NCBI GenBank assembly: GCA_038380435.1
Contig: JAWZYU010000020.1
Span: 38,472,307 to 38,536,306, forward strand
Reading direction: 5' to 3'
Length of the DNA stretch: 64,000 bases
DNA from: Ryuthela nishihirai
Taxonomy: Eukaryota > Arthropoda > Arachnida > Araneae > Heptathelidae
The position numbers and the translations under genes are program-made. The notes beneath the pieces are model-generated. The model saw only the letters and a list, made by a program, of their open reading frames with translations, did not search any database and was not told the DNA's origin. Shown here one piece after another: positions 21,391 to 31,707 of this stretch. How positions within the stretch are numbered: position 1 is the stretch's first letter; every line of letters begins with the position of its first letter.

Positions 21391-21774
21391 GTTGGTTATT
21401 TTACCTCTGAGCGGCACTTTTTTGCACACCATGGGCTAAATGGCCAGGTCACATGGACCCCGAAGGCTCAGAGAAGGTTGGGGGAGGGGACCCACTGGAA
21501 CAGCTGTTGGGAGACAGATGGTAGCCTCCCGTCAAGGCCATCCAGCGTGTTCTTTAACGTGCACAGGGTATGACTCTTCCGCACACGGGCCACTGCTTAA
21601 CGTCCCATCCGACGGATGGCAACCTTTTCAATCCCATCGGTGTCCCCTACTGACCGTAGGCAGGGCGGGGAATTTTGCGGAGATAAATCTCAACGCTGAC
21701 CCAGCTGGGACTCGAACCTGGGAACTACAGATTACGAACCTGGCGCGCTACCGACTGAGCCACCCCCGCCCCTT
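21391..21774 (-). mobile_element. SINE-1, near full length
   Basis: The TSD TAATATACCAAAG is at 21378-21390 and 21775-21787. The longest frame over it (157 codons, 21440-21913) runs out of the SINE into unrelated flank and is not a gene. Confidence 0.94.
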
Positions 21775-22059
21775 TAATATACCAAAGAGAAAGCCTATGA
21801 GTAAAGCGAGACATCAGTTGAAAGACAACATTAAAAAAGAAACACCAATGTCTTATTCAAGTCCCTTCACCTCTACTACCGCACACCATTTATTGTTGTA
21901 TCTAATATCATAAAATCAACAAGTATCTAAATTTGAGACCATTTTTGAGCTTACGGTCCTCTAGATCTTCGCCTTAAAGGACCTGTTGGTGTGCCTCCTT
22001 CCTCCATCTTGTCCTACTGGCTAATCTTTGTGTCTTCGTCCCTCATTCATTCATCTAGC

Positions 22060-22275
22060 GAGTGGGCGGCGAGGGATGGGGGCATGCTCCCCTTTCAGAA
22101 TGATACTAAGAGTAATGTAGGCAAAGAAATTATAAAATTTCTGTAGATTTAACGTATTTTTCAAGAAATTTGTTTCGAGACTTTAAAACGGAGGGGGAAA
22201 ATGTTATACTGCAATGGAAATCCAGTTCCTTGCCCCCCCCCCCCCCCCGCCCTCTTTCCGGCTCGATTGCGTCAC
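22060..22275. repeat. Dispersed repeat E, copy 2
   Basis: It is homologous to 15600-15860 (CATGCTCCCCTTTCAGAATG, AAATCCAGTTCCTTGCCCCC) and ends in a long C run. Confidence 0.6.
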
Positions 22276-22724
22276 TCCAACCTCACGTCTGTATGCAGCA
22301 TAACATTTTCCTTTTTTCAGAAATTTAACAGATCTGTCAAAATAATGGATGGGGTGTGACGAAATCTGCCGACACCCATCCATTATTTCTTGTTTTTTAA
22401 AATAATATCCATTTATTTTTTTCTGGATCAGAGCCTTGCACCACCCTTAATATATATATATTCGAGAGGGAAGAAAATCAATAAGCAGTCTTTTTTATGT
22501 ATCAACAGGAATTTTTGTTAGCTGGTATATTTTAATGTTATGGTAACTACGGAAAAAGTCAATGTAATACTAATGAACCACAGAGTCAGTTATTTTTCCA
22601 TCTAATAATAATAATAACAACTCTTTATTTTCTTTGCCTTTACATATACAGAGTTGATCATAGCAAGCTCTAAAACTTCTCTGCAAGATCAAATGCTACA
22701 TACAAAACATACTCCTTACAAATA

Positions 22725-23075
22725 GGGGCGGGGGGGGGGGGGCTCAGTCGGTAGCTGGGTCAGCATTGAGATTTATCTCCGCAAAATTCACCGACCTGCC
22801 CACGTTCAGTAGGGACACCGATGGGCTTGGAAGAACCGCCGTCCGTCGGATGGATTACGTCGTGGCCTCCTTGTGCGGGAGAGCCATACCCTGTGCACGT
22901 TAAAGAACACGCTGGATGGCCTTGACGGGAGGCTACCATCTGTCTCCAAACAGCTGTTCCAGTGGGTCCCCTCTTCCAAGCTTCTCTGAGCCTTCGGGGT
23001 CCTTGTAACCTTTTTGCACACCTTTAGCCCATGGTGTGCAAAAAAGTTCCGCTAGAGAAGTAAAACAACCCCACC
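22725..23075 (+). mobile_element. SINE-1 with its B box deleted
   Basis: The head jumps from GGCTCAGTCGGTAG straight to CTGGGTCAGC, losing about 45 bp that held the anticodon arm and B box. The G run at the 5' end is expanded to about 14. Without a B box it should not be transcribed by Pol III in its present form. Confidence 0.88.
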
Positions 23076-23249
23076 CTTGCAAAGAGCACATACAGCACAT
23101 AGAGAAATTAGAAGAAACACTCCAATAGAGCAAAAATGTTAATAAAATTTCCTGGAAGCTCGATGTAGCTTATCCGCAGGAAACGTACAATTTATGCAGT
23201 TACAAATAGTTGCTATACATCAGTTACATATTGACATTCACACATAGGA

Positions 23250-23634
23250 GGGACGGGGGTGGCTCAGTCGGTAGCGCGCCAGGCTCGTAATCTGTAGTTC
23301 CCAGGTTCGAGTCCCAGCTGGGTCAGCGTTGAGATTTATCTCCGCAAAATTCCCCGCCCTGCCCACAGTCAGTAGGGGACACCGATGGGCTTGGAAAGGC
23401 CGCCGTCCGTCGGATGGGACGTTAAGCCGTGGCTCCGTGTGCGGGAGAGACATACCCTGTGCACGTTAAAGAACACGCTGGATGGCCTTGACGGGAGGCT
23501 ACCATCTGTCTCCCAACAGCTGTTCCAGTGAGTCCCCTAACCTTCTCTGAGCCTTCGGGGTCCATGTGACCTGACCATTTAGCCCATGGTGTGCAAAAAA
23601 GTGCCGCACAGAGGTAAAACAACCTAACCCAACC
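23250..23634 (+). mobile_element. SINE-1, near full length
   Basis: The TSD CACACATAGGA is at 23239-23249 and 23635-23645. A small deletion removes a few bases at AGTCCCCTAACC. Confidence 0.93.
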
Positions 23635-23770
23635 CACACATAGGAAGTCCAAATATATATATATATAATTACAAATACTAATTAATATTAAGTTAGGAAA
23701 ACGGCACTTTTACACTCTTATCTTTTTAAAAGTCAATTTTTAGTCTCAGATTTAATTTTTTATTGCCTAA

Positions 23771-23967
23771 AAAAAAATAAAATAAATACCCCCTCAAGCA
23801 GCTGCTTGCCACAGAGGTTTGACAGGAGCCTGTCAGTTTATATGCCGGAGTAGAAGGTCTGAGAGGATGGCAGGATCTCAGCAGAAAAACGACACGAACA
23901 TCCATGCCTTACCCGGGGCTCGAACCCAGGTCCCCAAGTGCGCTAACCACTCGGCCACGGGACGACA
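23771..23967 (-). mobile_element. SINE-2, nearly full length
   Basis: The TSD TTTATTGCCTAA is at 23759-23770 and 23968-23979. A short deletion in the head removes TTAGATTAGTAGC between GTCCCC and AAGTGCGC. The B-box complement GGGGCTCGAACCCAG is intact. Confidence 0.9.
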
Positions 23968-24310
23968 TTTATTGCCTAAGAATGAATAATTGTTCTATAG
24001 GCAAAGAGTTAAAAAGAGCCGGATCTGTAAAGTTTCTGATGCGTCAAATATGCAGCTTATGGTATTTATAATTACAAAATTTAGTCTGAAGCTCTATGTG
24101 TAAGATATTTATAAATTCAGAAATTACTATTAATTAGGATAATTTTTCTCAACTACTATGAGGCTCCTTTTTTCTAGGAGGTGAGAGTATTTAAAGACGA
24201 CGCAAAATCACGGTATAATTCAACAATGATATTTTAATATGCAGTTTCACTTCGATTTTCTTTGTCCGAATTATGCTCATGTAAATAAAAATTTGAATAC
24301 ATTAATTTGT

Positions 24311-24948
24311 GTGTGTGCCAGGCTCGCAATCTGCAGTTCCTAGGTTCGAGTCTCACCAAAGCCAGAGTTGAGATTTATTTTGTGAAACTGTCCACCATAC
24401 CTTCTGTCGGTAGGGGACACCGATGGGCAGGAGAAGGCGATCATCCGTCGGATGGGACGTTAAGCCGTGGTCCCATGTTCAGGAGAGCCATACCCTGTGC
24501 ACGTTAAAGAACACGCTGGATGGTCTTGACGGGAGGCTACCATCTGTCTCCTAACAGCTGTTCCAGTGGGTCCCCTCCCCCAACCTTCTCTGAGCCCTCG
24601 GGATCATTGTGACCTTGCCATTTAGCACATCGCGAGCAAAAAAGTGTCTCTCAGACACAAAAATAAATACCCCCCCCACTCAAGCAGCTGCTTGCCACAG
24701 AGGTCTGACAGGAGCCAGTTTATATGTCATAGTAGAAGGTCTGAGAGGATGGCAGGACCTCAGCAGAAAAACGACACGTACATCTATGCCTCGAACCCAA
24801 GTCCCTTAGGGACTTGGGTTCGAGGCATAGATGTACGTGTCGTTTTTCTGCTGAGGTTTCTTTGGGGCTCGAACCCAAGTCCCTTAGATTAGTAGACTAG
24901 CGCGCTAACCACTCGGCCACGGGACGGCTCCAGACACAAAACAACCCA
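24311..24948 (+). mobile_element. SINE-1, 5'-truncated, host of a SINE-2 in its tail
   Basis: The outer TSD ACATTAATTTGT is at 24299-24310 and 24949-24960. The copy starts inside the tRNA head at the anticodon stem (CCAGGCTCGCAATC) and keeps the B box GGTTCGAGTCTC. Its 3' end is split between CAGACACAAAA and ACAACCC by SINE-2. Confidence 0.88.
24663..24930 (-). mobile_element. SINE-2 with an internal 48-bp perfect palindrome
   Basis: The TSD CAGACACAAAA is at 24652-24662 and 24931-24941. The inverted arms are 24758-24805 and 24809-24856, identical over 48 bp with a TTA spacer, after which the element resumes its normal head. The arms contain the B-box region and CAGCAGAAAAACGACACG. Confidence 0.93.
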
Positions 24949-25089
24949 ACATTAATTTGTAAATTTTTGCTTCGAGGTGTGAGGTGTGAAACTAATTTTT
25001 TTTTTATCTATGTCTTGAAGATAACGAAACCAAAAACGAGGTGAGGCTAACAACAACAAAAAAGGTTAAAACCTGCTCTGTTAGAGTTA

Positions 25090-25163
25090 GCGGAAAATTT
25101 GATTTTCAGCTATTCGAGATGTGATCCTTCGTATCCTACCAGGCTGAAAATCAAATTTTCCGC
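25090..25163. repeat. Perfect 21-bp inverted repeat with 32-nt loop
   Basis: GCGGAAAATTTGATTTTCAG (plus C) at 25090-25110 is repeated in reverse complement at 25143-25163. Weaker pairing extends a few bases outward. It may be a tiny MITE or a hairpin of unknown origin. Confidence 0.85.
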
Positions 25164-25451
25164 CAACACTCTTTCACTGATCTGATTTCGCCGTGAGAGT
25201 TATTAAGGTTTCTTGCCTTTGCTGTTTTGAAGAATGGTTTCGCTTTGGACATGAAGAGCGTTCTCTTCTTCGTCGTGGATGAGACAAAGCCAAAGACTGT
25301 AAAACCTTAGATGGGAAATCCCTAATTTTTCTGTTATGGAATAGTGAGAAGGCGCTCGCCGTCGATGTGTGAAGTTACTACAGATCATCATCGGTTGCCA
25401 ATCAGTTTGTATCCAACGGCGCCTCCTACAAAGTACGCTAATCAAGTGTCA

Positions 25452-25482
25452 ACTGGTTAGACCACTTGGCTACTGATCAAAG
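25452..25482 (+). repeat. SINE-2 head fragment
   Basis: GGTTAGACCACTTGGCTACTGATC matches the SINE-2 D-arm and anticodon region. It ends where SINE-1 begins, and no SINE-2 sequence resumes on the far side of that SINE-1. Confidence 0.5.
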
Positions 25483-25885
25483 GGGGGCGGGGGTGGCTCA
25501 GTCGGTAGCGCGCCAGGCTCGTAATCTGTAGTTCCCAGGTTCGAGTCCCAGCTGGGTCAGCGTTGAGATTTATCTCCGCAAAATTCCCCGCCCTGCCCAC
25601 GGTCAGTAGGGGACACCGATGAGCTTGGAAAGACCGCCGTCCGTCGGATGGGACGTTAAGCCGTGGTCTCCGTGTGCGGGAGAGCCATACCCTGTGCACG
25701 TTAAAGAACACGCTGGATGGCCTTGACGGGAGGCTACCATCTGTCTCCCAACAGCTGTTCTAGTGGGTCCCCCCCCCCCCCCAACCTTCTCTGAGCCTTC
25801 GGGATCCGTGTGACCTGGCCATTTAGCCCATAGTGTGCAAAAAAGTGCCGCTCAGAGGTAAAACAACCCAAACAACCCAACATAG
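25483..25885 (+). mobile_element. SINE-1, near full length
   Basis: It has a complete head, a C-run expansion at GGGTCCCCCCCCCCCC, and a tail of AACAACCCAAACAACCC. I see no clear TSD. Confidence 0.93.
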
Positions 25886-27357
25886 AACTCACTGATTCCC
25901 TGTCACCAACACAATATCTGACAAACTTTTAACTTTTCGAACTAAAATGAATTACCCTTTACACGGCTTAGTCAAAAAGAGCTAGTATATTAAATGTGAA
26001 TTCCATTACCAGGATTCAAGGACATAAGAGCATGTTTATTCGATCTTCTCTATGCTTAGTCCAATTTAACGGATTCTTTAACATTTTCGATAACTTCTTC
26101 TGACATCTGCAATTTCATTGGGAGAAGTATGCCCATTTGACAGTTTCTTTAAAGAGATAGGAACAAACTCTGACAAACAGAGCAATCATCTAATGCTTTT
26201 CTCAGTCTGCAGATCATCTTATTCATCTCACATCATTTTTTTCCCCGTTCTGTCATCTCCATCTTCTACCAATCGCAATAGTCATGTGCTTGAGAACGAA
26301 CCTTTATATTTCCCTCAAAAAAGCACGTTTCCAGTCGTGCTGTGCGCTTCCAATCTGTTTCTTTGGCATCGACAAGTGGCTTCTCTCGAGAGCAATCCCC
26401 CCCACCGGTCCACCCCCACCCCTATCCCCTGCCACTTCCCTTAAACTTCGCTGCCACCCCCTCAGCGGCCTATCCATTTTTCTGAGAGAATCCCGACCCC
26501 TTCTCCCTACTTCACGACCGAGTCAAACGCTGAGGTGCGCTATCGACAGACCTCTGAGAGGGAATGCGTGCATGCGTGCGTGCCTTCGCATGCCTATAAA
26601 CATATATGCGTACGCGAGTGCGCGCGCGAGCACTTGGGAAGGGAAATTCGATCCGATAAGCAGGGGAAGAAACAGAAAGAGCAAAGGAAAACGGAGAGAA
26701 AGAGAGCGTGAGGAAGACCTCCGGTGCCATGGCCGAAGGGAACTGCGGAAATAACATTTTGAAATACTCTCAAAGTAGATAGCTCTCCGCTTGCAGGCAT
26801 GTTGGGAAGAGACTCTGGATGCGAGGTTTATTATAGACCGACGTCATCCCTAATACCGTGCAGCAGAGGCTCCATTTTGATAGTAAGCCCTGATAAGAAT
26901 GTGATGGCCTCTCCTTCTTGTCTGGTTTCCCCTTCTTCTGGTGGCCTCCTCCACTTGTAAGTTCATTTTTTTGTTGTTCTGGGCTCGAAGAGCCTGAAAT
27001 GGCATTTTAAAGGAGATAAGCACATCTCATAGTCTTCTTTGCCTGGAGAAGCGAAAGCTGCAAAAGGATGTCCCTATCTGATGAACACCGACGGTTCTTA
27101 CTGCTTTTATGCAATTACGTTGCGAAATAAAAATGCACAAACGGAGTTCAGGAAGAAAAGGAGACGTTAGTCGAGAGAGAGAGAGTAATGAGTGAATGTT
27201 CTACCTTTGGGTGTATCATGAGTTTGAGAAATTTGTTGGACAAATTTGCCTTTGGATATCGGCGAGAAATTTCATAGTATGCATTTTCGTAAATATGAAG
27301 AGAAAGAGTTGAGAGATTTTAATTTATCGTGACTGGTGGGCACTTTTAACTTGTGAT
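25886..27357. other. Non-repetitive stretch, GC-richer island at 26390-26760
   Basis: This is one of the longest intervals without a SINE. The island is rich in CpG (for example ACGCGAGTGCGCGCGCGAGC near 26611) and has purine-rich DNA after it. Overlapping frames exist on both strands (156 codons at 26284-26754 on plus), but their composition mirrors the base bias and I recognise no domain. It could be a promoter or 5' exon region; the sequence alone does not decide. Confidence 0.3.
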
Positions 27358-27369
27358 TCTCGAAGTGTT

Positions 27370-28070
27370 GGGTTGGGTTGTTTTACCTCTGAGCGGCACT
27401 TTTTTGCACACCATGGGCTAAATGGCCAGGTCACATGGACCCCGAATGCTCAGAGAAGGTTGGGGCAGGGACAGCTGTTGGGAGATAGATGGTAGCCTCC
27501 CGTCAAGGCCATCCAACGTGCACATCTTTAACGTGCACAGGGTATGGCTCTCCCACACACGGGGCCACGGCTTAACATCGCATCCGACGGACGGCGGCCT
27601 TTCCAAGCCCATCGGTGTCCCCTACTGACCGTGGGCAGGGTGGGGAATTTTGCGGAGAAAAATCTCGACGCTGACCCAGCTGGGTTGGGTTGTTTTACCT
27701 CTGAGCGGCACTTTTTTGCACACCATGGGCTAAATGGCCAGGTCACATGGACTCCGAAGGCTCAGAGAAGGTTGGGGGAGGGGACCCACTGGAACAGCTG
27801 TTGGGAGACAGATGGTAGCCTCCCGTCAAGGCCATCCAGCGTGTTCTTTAACGTGCACAGGGTATGGCTCTCCCGCACACGGAGCCACGACTTAACGTCC
27901 CATCCGACGGACGGCGGCCTTTCCAAGCCCATCGGTGTCCCCTACTGACCGTGGGCAGGGCGGGGAATTTTGCGGAGAAAAATCTCAACGCTGACCCAGC
28001 TGGGACTCGAACCTGGGAACTACAGATTACGAGCCTGGCGCGCTACCGACTGAGCCACCCCCGCCCCACC
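27370..28070 (-). mobile_element. SINE-1 tandem dimer inserted as one unit
   Basis: A single TSD, TCTCGAAGTGTT (27358-27369, 28071-28082), encloses two head-to-tail monomers: 27370-27684 (ending at GACCCAGCTGGG, head missing) and 27685-28070 (complete head). The junction reads CAGCTGGGTTGGGTTG, where body and tail overlap by GGG. The 134-codon frame at 27544-27948 arises from the dimer. Confidence 0.92.
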
Positions 28071-28082
28071 TCTCGAAGTGTT

Positions 28083-28610
28083 AACCTTCACTCTTCTTCC
28101 TATCTGAACTCGCCACTTCCTTCTTTTTTCTAACTGGACTTGACCCTATATTCTCACTTTTTTTTTCTCTATTGACCTGATATTACATATTTTTCTGCTT
28201 TTTGCCAACTGTACTCGACACTTTATTTTTTTCCTTCTTCTCTAAGAGTACTCGATACCTCAGGACTCCTCAGGAGGACTGGACACTTCATTCCATCTTT
28301 CTTCTCTAAGAGGACTCGACACTTCATTTTCGCTATTTGTTTTCCCAGTTGGATACAACTCGCCATTTTTCACTCTTTTTTTTTTCATCCAAATCGAATA
28401 CTATATTTTTCTTTTTTCCAGATGCATTCGGCATTTACTTTCTTCGTCTTTTATTTTAAGACGACTCCACATCCTTTTCACATTCTATCTGAACCAGACA
28501 CTCCATTTTCTCTTTTTCTATCCGAACCCCACACTTCATTTTCTCTCCGAACTTGATTCCTCGTGTTGCCTCTTACTAATATCATATGTAAAAGCCAGAA
28601 AAGCTATTAG
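28083..28610. repeat. Degenerate pyrimidine-rich tandem repeat
   Basis: Units of roughly 50-60 bp built on ACTCGACACTTCATTTT and TTCTCTAAGAGGACTCG recur with heavy divergence. They resemble in style, not clearly in sequence, the array near 19186. No gene. Confidence 0.5.
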
Positions 28611-28978
28611 AGGCCCGGGGGTGGCTCAGTCGGTAGCGTGCCAGGCTCGTAATCTGTAGTTCCCAGGTTCGAGTCCCAGCTGGGTCAGCGTTGAGATTTA
28701 TCTCCGCAAAATTCCCCGCCCTGCCCACGGTCAGTAGGGTACACCGATGGGCTTGGAAAGGCCGCCGTCCGTCGGATGGGACGTTAAGCTATGGCCCCAT
28801 GTGCGGGAGAGTGTGCTGGATGGTCTTGACGGGAGGCTACCATCTGTCTCCCAACAGCTATTCCAGTGGGTCCCCTCCCCCAACCTTCTCTGAGCCTTCG
28901 GGGTCCATGTTACCTGGCCATTTAGCCCATGGTGTGCAAAAAAGAGCCGCTCAGAGGTAAAACAACCCAACCCAACCC
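28611..28978 (+). mobile_element. SINE-1 with internal deletion
   Basis: The TSD GCTATTAG is at 28603-28610 and 28979-28986. About 27 bp (the CATACCCTGTGCACGTTAAAG segment) is missing after GCGGGAGAG. It abuts the left end of the mariner element. Confidence 0.92.
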
Positions 28979-28990
28979 GCTATTAGTGGG

Positions 28991-30262
28991 GTGATCATTT
29001 AATTCGTGGACTGACGCGATAAGTACTCGTACTTAGCGCTTTTTTCAAAGTAACACAAGATGGCGCTGTGCGTGACCGCTGCGAAGGAGCTCCACTGTCA
29101 AGGTTATTTGAAGTCGACTGTTTGTTAAGAATGTGATTCGAGTTGCGTGTCATAGACGTTCGTTCAGAATGTCGGAATTTCAGACGGAACAGCAGTATGC
29201 CATTCGTTATTGTGTTAGGCGAGGCCTAAGTGCTGCTGCGACTATTGAAGAGATGAGTGAAGCCTATGGTGATGACTGTCTTCGTAGGTCTGCCATTTTT
29301 AAGTGGCATAAGCGATTCAAAGAAAACCGCGAATATGTTGCCGATGAAGCAAGACCTGGCCAGCCTTCTTCCTCAATAACTCCTGAGCAAATCGAAAGAG
29401 CCCTGGCAATCCTAAATGAAGACAGACGAATAAACACTTCGTGAAGTGGCTGTGAAAATGTCAGTTTCATACGGAAGCACTCACGCGATTGCCAACACCC
29501 ATCTAAAAATGTCACGAATCTGTGCTCGATGGATTCCACGCAGTTTGACTCCAGAACAAAAAAAAAGGGTACATCTGTGCAAGGAGAAGTTTAATCGTTT
29601 GAAAGCCAGGGTCCAACCTTCATGAGACGAATTGTGACTTGCGATGAAACTTTAACTACGATCCCGAAACAAAGCAACAGTTGAGTCAATGGAAGCATCC
29701 CGATTCACTGAAACCCAAGAAAATTCGGGTTTCTCGTTCAGGTGGAAAACAAATGGCTCTTGTGTTTTTTTTGACATCAAAGGTGTTCTCGTTACATCCT
29801 TTGTGCCTCGTGGAACAACCATGAATAAGGAAGCCTAACTCGAAGTTTCTCAGAACTAAACTTCGGCATGCCATTCGTGAAAAACGTCCCGAACTTTCTG
29901 GTGTGACTTGGTTCTCCATCACAAGGCCAGGCCCCATATGACTAATATTGTGCAGCCGGTGATCACTGCCACATCCTCCATATTCCTCAGCACCCTGCGA
30001 TTTTTCTTCTTTCCGCTATTGAAGAAAGCTTTGAAAGGGAAACATTTCGCATCAGACAACGAAGCTTGCAGAGCCACAACGGAAAACACTTCGCACGCTT
30101 TCGAAAAATGGCTTCAAAAACGCTTTTAATGCATGGATACAACGATGGCAAAAATGTGTGAAGTTCAAGGGAGAGTATTTTTAGAAAGACAAATACCAGG
30201 AAGATTCAGAGGATGATATTTAATGTAAATTTTTTTCTTCTGTTCTCGAATTAAATGATCAC
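28991..30262 (+). mobile_element. Mariner-family DNA transposon, inactive
   Basis: GTGATCATTTAATTCG at 28991-29006 is repeated in reverse complement at 30247-30262, giving a 1272-bp element, close to the usual 1.3 kb of mariners. The true tips may extend a few bases outward to a TA on each side. It encloses the broken transposase gene. Confidence 0.85.
29169..30200 (+). pseudogene. Mariner transposase remnant
   Basis: The reading starts at ATG 29169 (SEFQTEQQYAIRYCVRRGLS). About 90 intact codons cover the N-terminal helix-turn-helix (IFKWHKRFKENR, DEARPGQPSSSIT). After a stop/frameshift near 29444 come MSVSYGSTHAIANTHLKMSR and LTPEQKKRRVHLCKEK. The catalytic core shows IVTCDET (first Asp), WKHPDSLKPKKIRVS and MALVFF, with VLHHKARPH where the second Asp should be, so that Asp is lost. 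PCDFFFFPLLKKALKGKHF holds the third Asp, and FEKWLQKRF is near the end. Mariners use a DD34D triad in about 345 residues. Several frameshifts, a stop at 29624-29626 and the lost Asp make it dead. The first 35 bases of the 29133 frame are upstream. Confidence 0.88.
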
Positions 30263-30766
30263 GCTTTGTACTATGCATTGAAAGTATGAAATTAATTTTC
30301 TTTGACAATTTCTTAAAAGAGACGACAAAATAATACATGTTTAATCCTGAATGTCATCATCATAAATTGATTTGTTCTAAAGTTTTATTTGAATTATTTG
30401 TGATCTTGTTGTAGAGGGAAGAAAGAGGACGACCCCAGACTCTCCGTTCCTACCAATCTCTTTCGGGTGCGCAATGTAACATTACCTTTTTTTGACCCAC
30501 CACAATGTGAAAAATGATCAAGGTACGGAGAGCCAATTAACAAGAGCCATTTCCACAAAATTTCAATCAAGAGGAATTGTATGTGTTAGGGGTGTGGAAA
30601 GAATAAACAGAATCATACATTTGCTAAGTACAGGAAAGTTCCTCCAGCTTTTGATCTCAGATTTACGCCAGTTGTTCTAACTTCTTGAGCTAAAACAGCA
30701 GTGATTAACGCTTCTTAAGTAAATTATTGGCCATACGTTCTTTGGTATTTCCTAATTGCCTTATAT
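30263..30766. other. Unassigned DNA
   Basis: No gene or repeat recognised. Confidence 0.4.
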
Positions 30767-31216
30767 ACAGGGTGATTCAAAACTCTTGGGCCAAACTTTA
30801 AGGGGTGATAGAACACACCTAAACAAGTACTTTTCGTCATACAATGCATGGTCGGAACTCAAGCGGTGAAACACTAGAGGGCGCTTTTCAGTGACACTTA
30901 TAAGCGCTGGTTTTTGCACTCGTCATTTCTACAGTGGATTGCACAGTCTTTGGACTTCCAACCGCATTCCCGTCTGCAGCTCTGTACGTGAAATGCATGT
31001 CCGCTTTCAACTGATTCGTGAAATAATCCATCCGTTCTGCAATTCACGGTAGAAATGACGACGAGTGCGAAAGCCAGCACTTATAAGTGTTCACTGGAAA
31101 GCGCCCTCTAGCGCTTCACCGCTTGACTTCCGATCATGCATTGTATGACGAAAAGTGTTTGTTTAGGTGTTCTATCACCCCTTAAAGTTTGGCCCAAGAG
31201 TTTTGAATCATCCTGT
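30767..31216. mobile_element. Foldback MITE, 450 bp
   Basis: The arms of about 190 bp are inverted: ACAGGGTGATTCAAAACTCT on the left and its near-perfect complement AGTTTTGAATCATCCTGT on the right. TA-rich DNA flanks both sides (TATAT). Both arms carry GCGCTTTTCAGTG/CACTGGAAAGCGC and a TAGAGGGCGC motif. No transposase. The superfamily is uncertain; the TA flank fits Tc1/mariner. Confidence 0.85.
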
Positions 31217-31310
31217 ATATATACTATATATATGCGATGCCTGGCCAATTTATTATGAACACCTAGCGAATATTTCGTCTTATGTATCAGGCACAATCTC
31301 CAAATATCAA

Positions 31311-31696
31311 GGGGCGGAGGTGGCTCAGTCGGTAGCGCGCCAGGCTCGTAATCTGTAGTTCCCAGGTTCGAGTCCCAGCTGGGTCAGCGTTGAGATTTAT
31401 CTCCGCAAAATTCCCCGACCTGCCCACGGTCAGTAGGGGACACCGATGGGCTGGAAAGGCCGCCGTCCGTCGGATGGGACGTTAATCCGTGGCCCCGTGT
31501 GCGGGAGAGCCATACCCTGTGCACGTTAAAGAACAAGCTGGATGGCCTTGACGGGAGGCTACCATCTATCTCCCAACAGCTGTTCCAGTGGGTCCCTTCC
31601 CCAACCTTCTCTGAGCCTTCGGGGTCCATGTGACCTGGCCATTTAGCCCATGGTGTGCAAAAAAGTGCCGCTCAGAGGTAAAACAACCCAAACAAC
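31311..31696 (+). mobile_element. SINE-1 in the Tc1-like remnant
   Basis: The TSD CCAAATATCAA is at 31300-31310 and 31697-31707. Full head; tail AACAACCCAAACAACC. Confidence 0.94.
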
Positions 31697-31707
31697 CCAA
31701 ATATCAA

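Noticed and set aside
21440..21913. 157-codon plus-strand ORF
   Set aside because: It starts inside an antisense SINE-1, crosses the TSD and ends in unrelated flank. No domain is visible.
26284..26757. Overlapping 156-codon (+) and 81-codon (-) frames as genes
   Set aside because: Both follow the base bias of the CG-rich island; no motif, no splice evidence and no homology that I can recognise.
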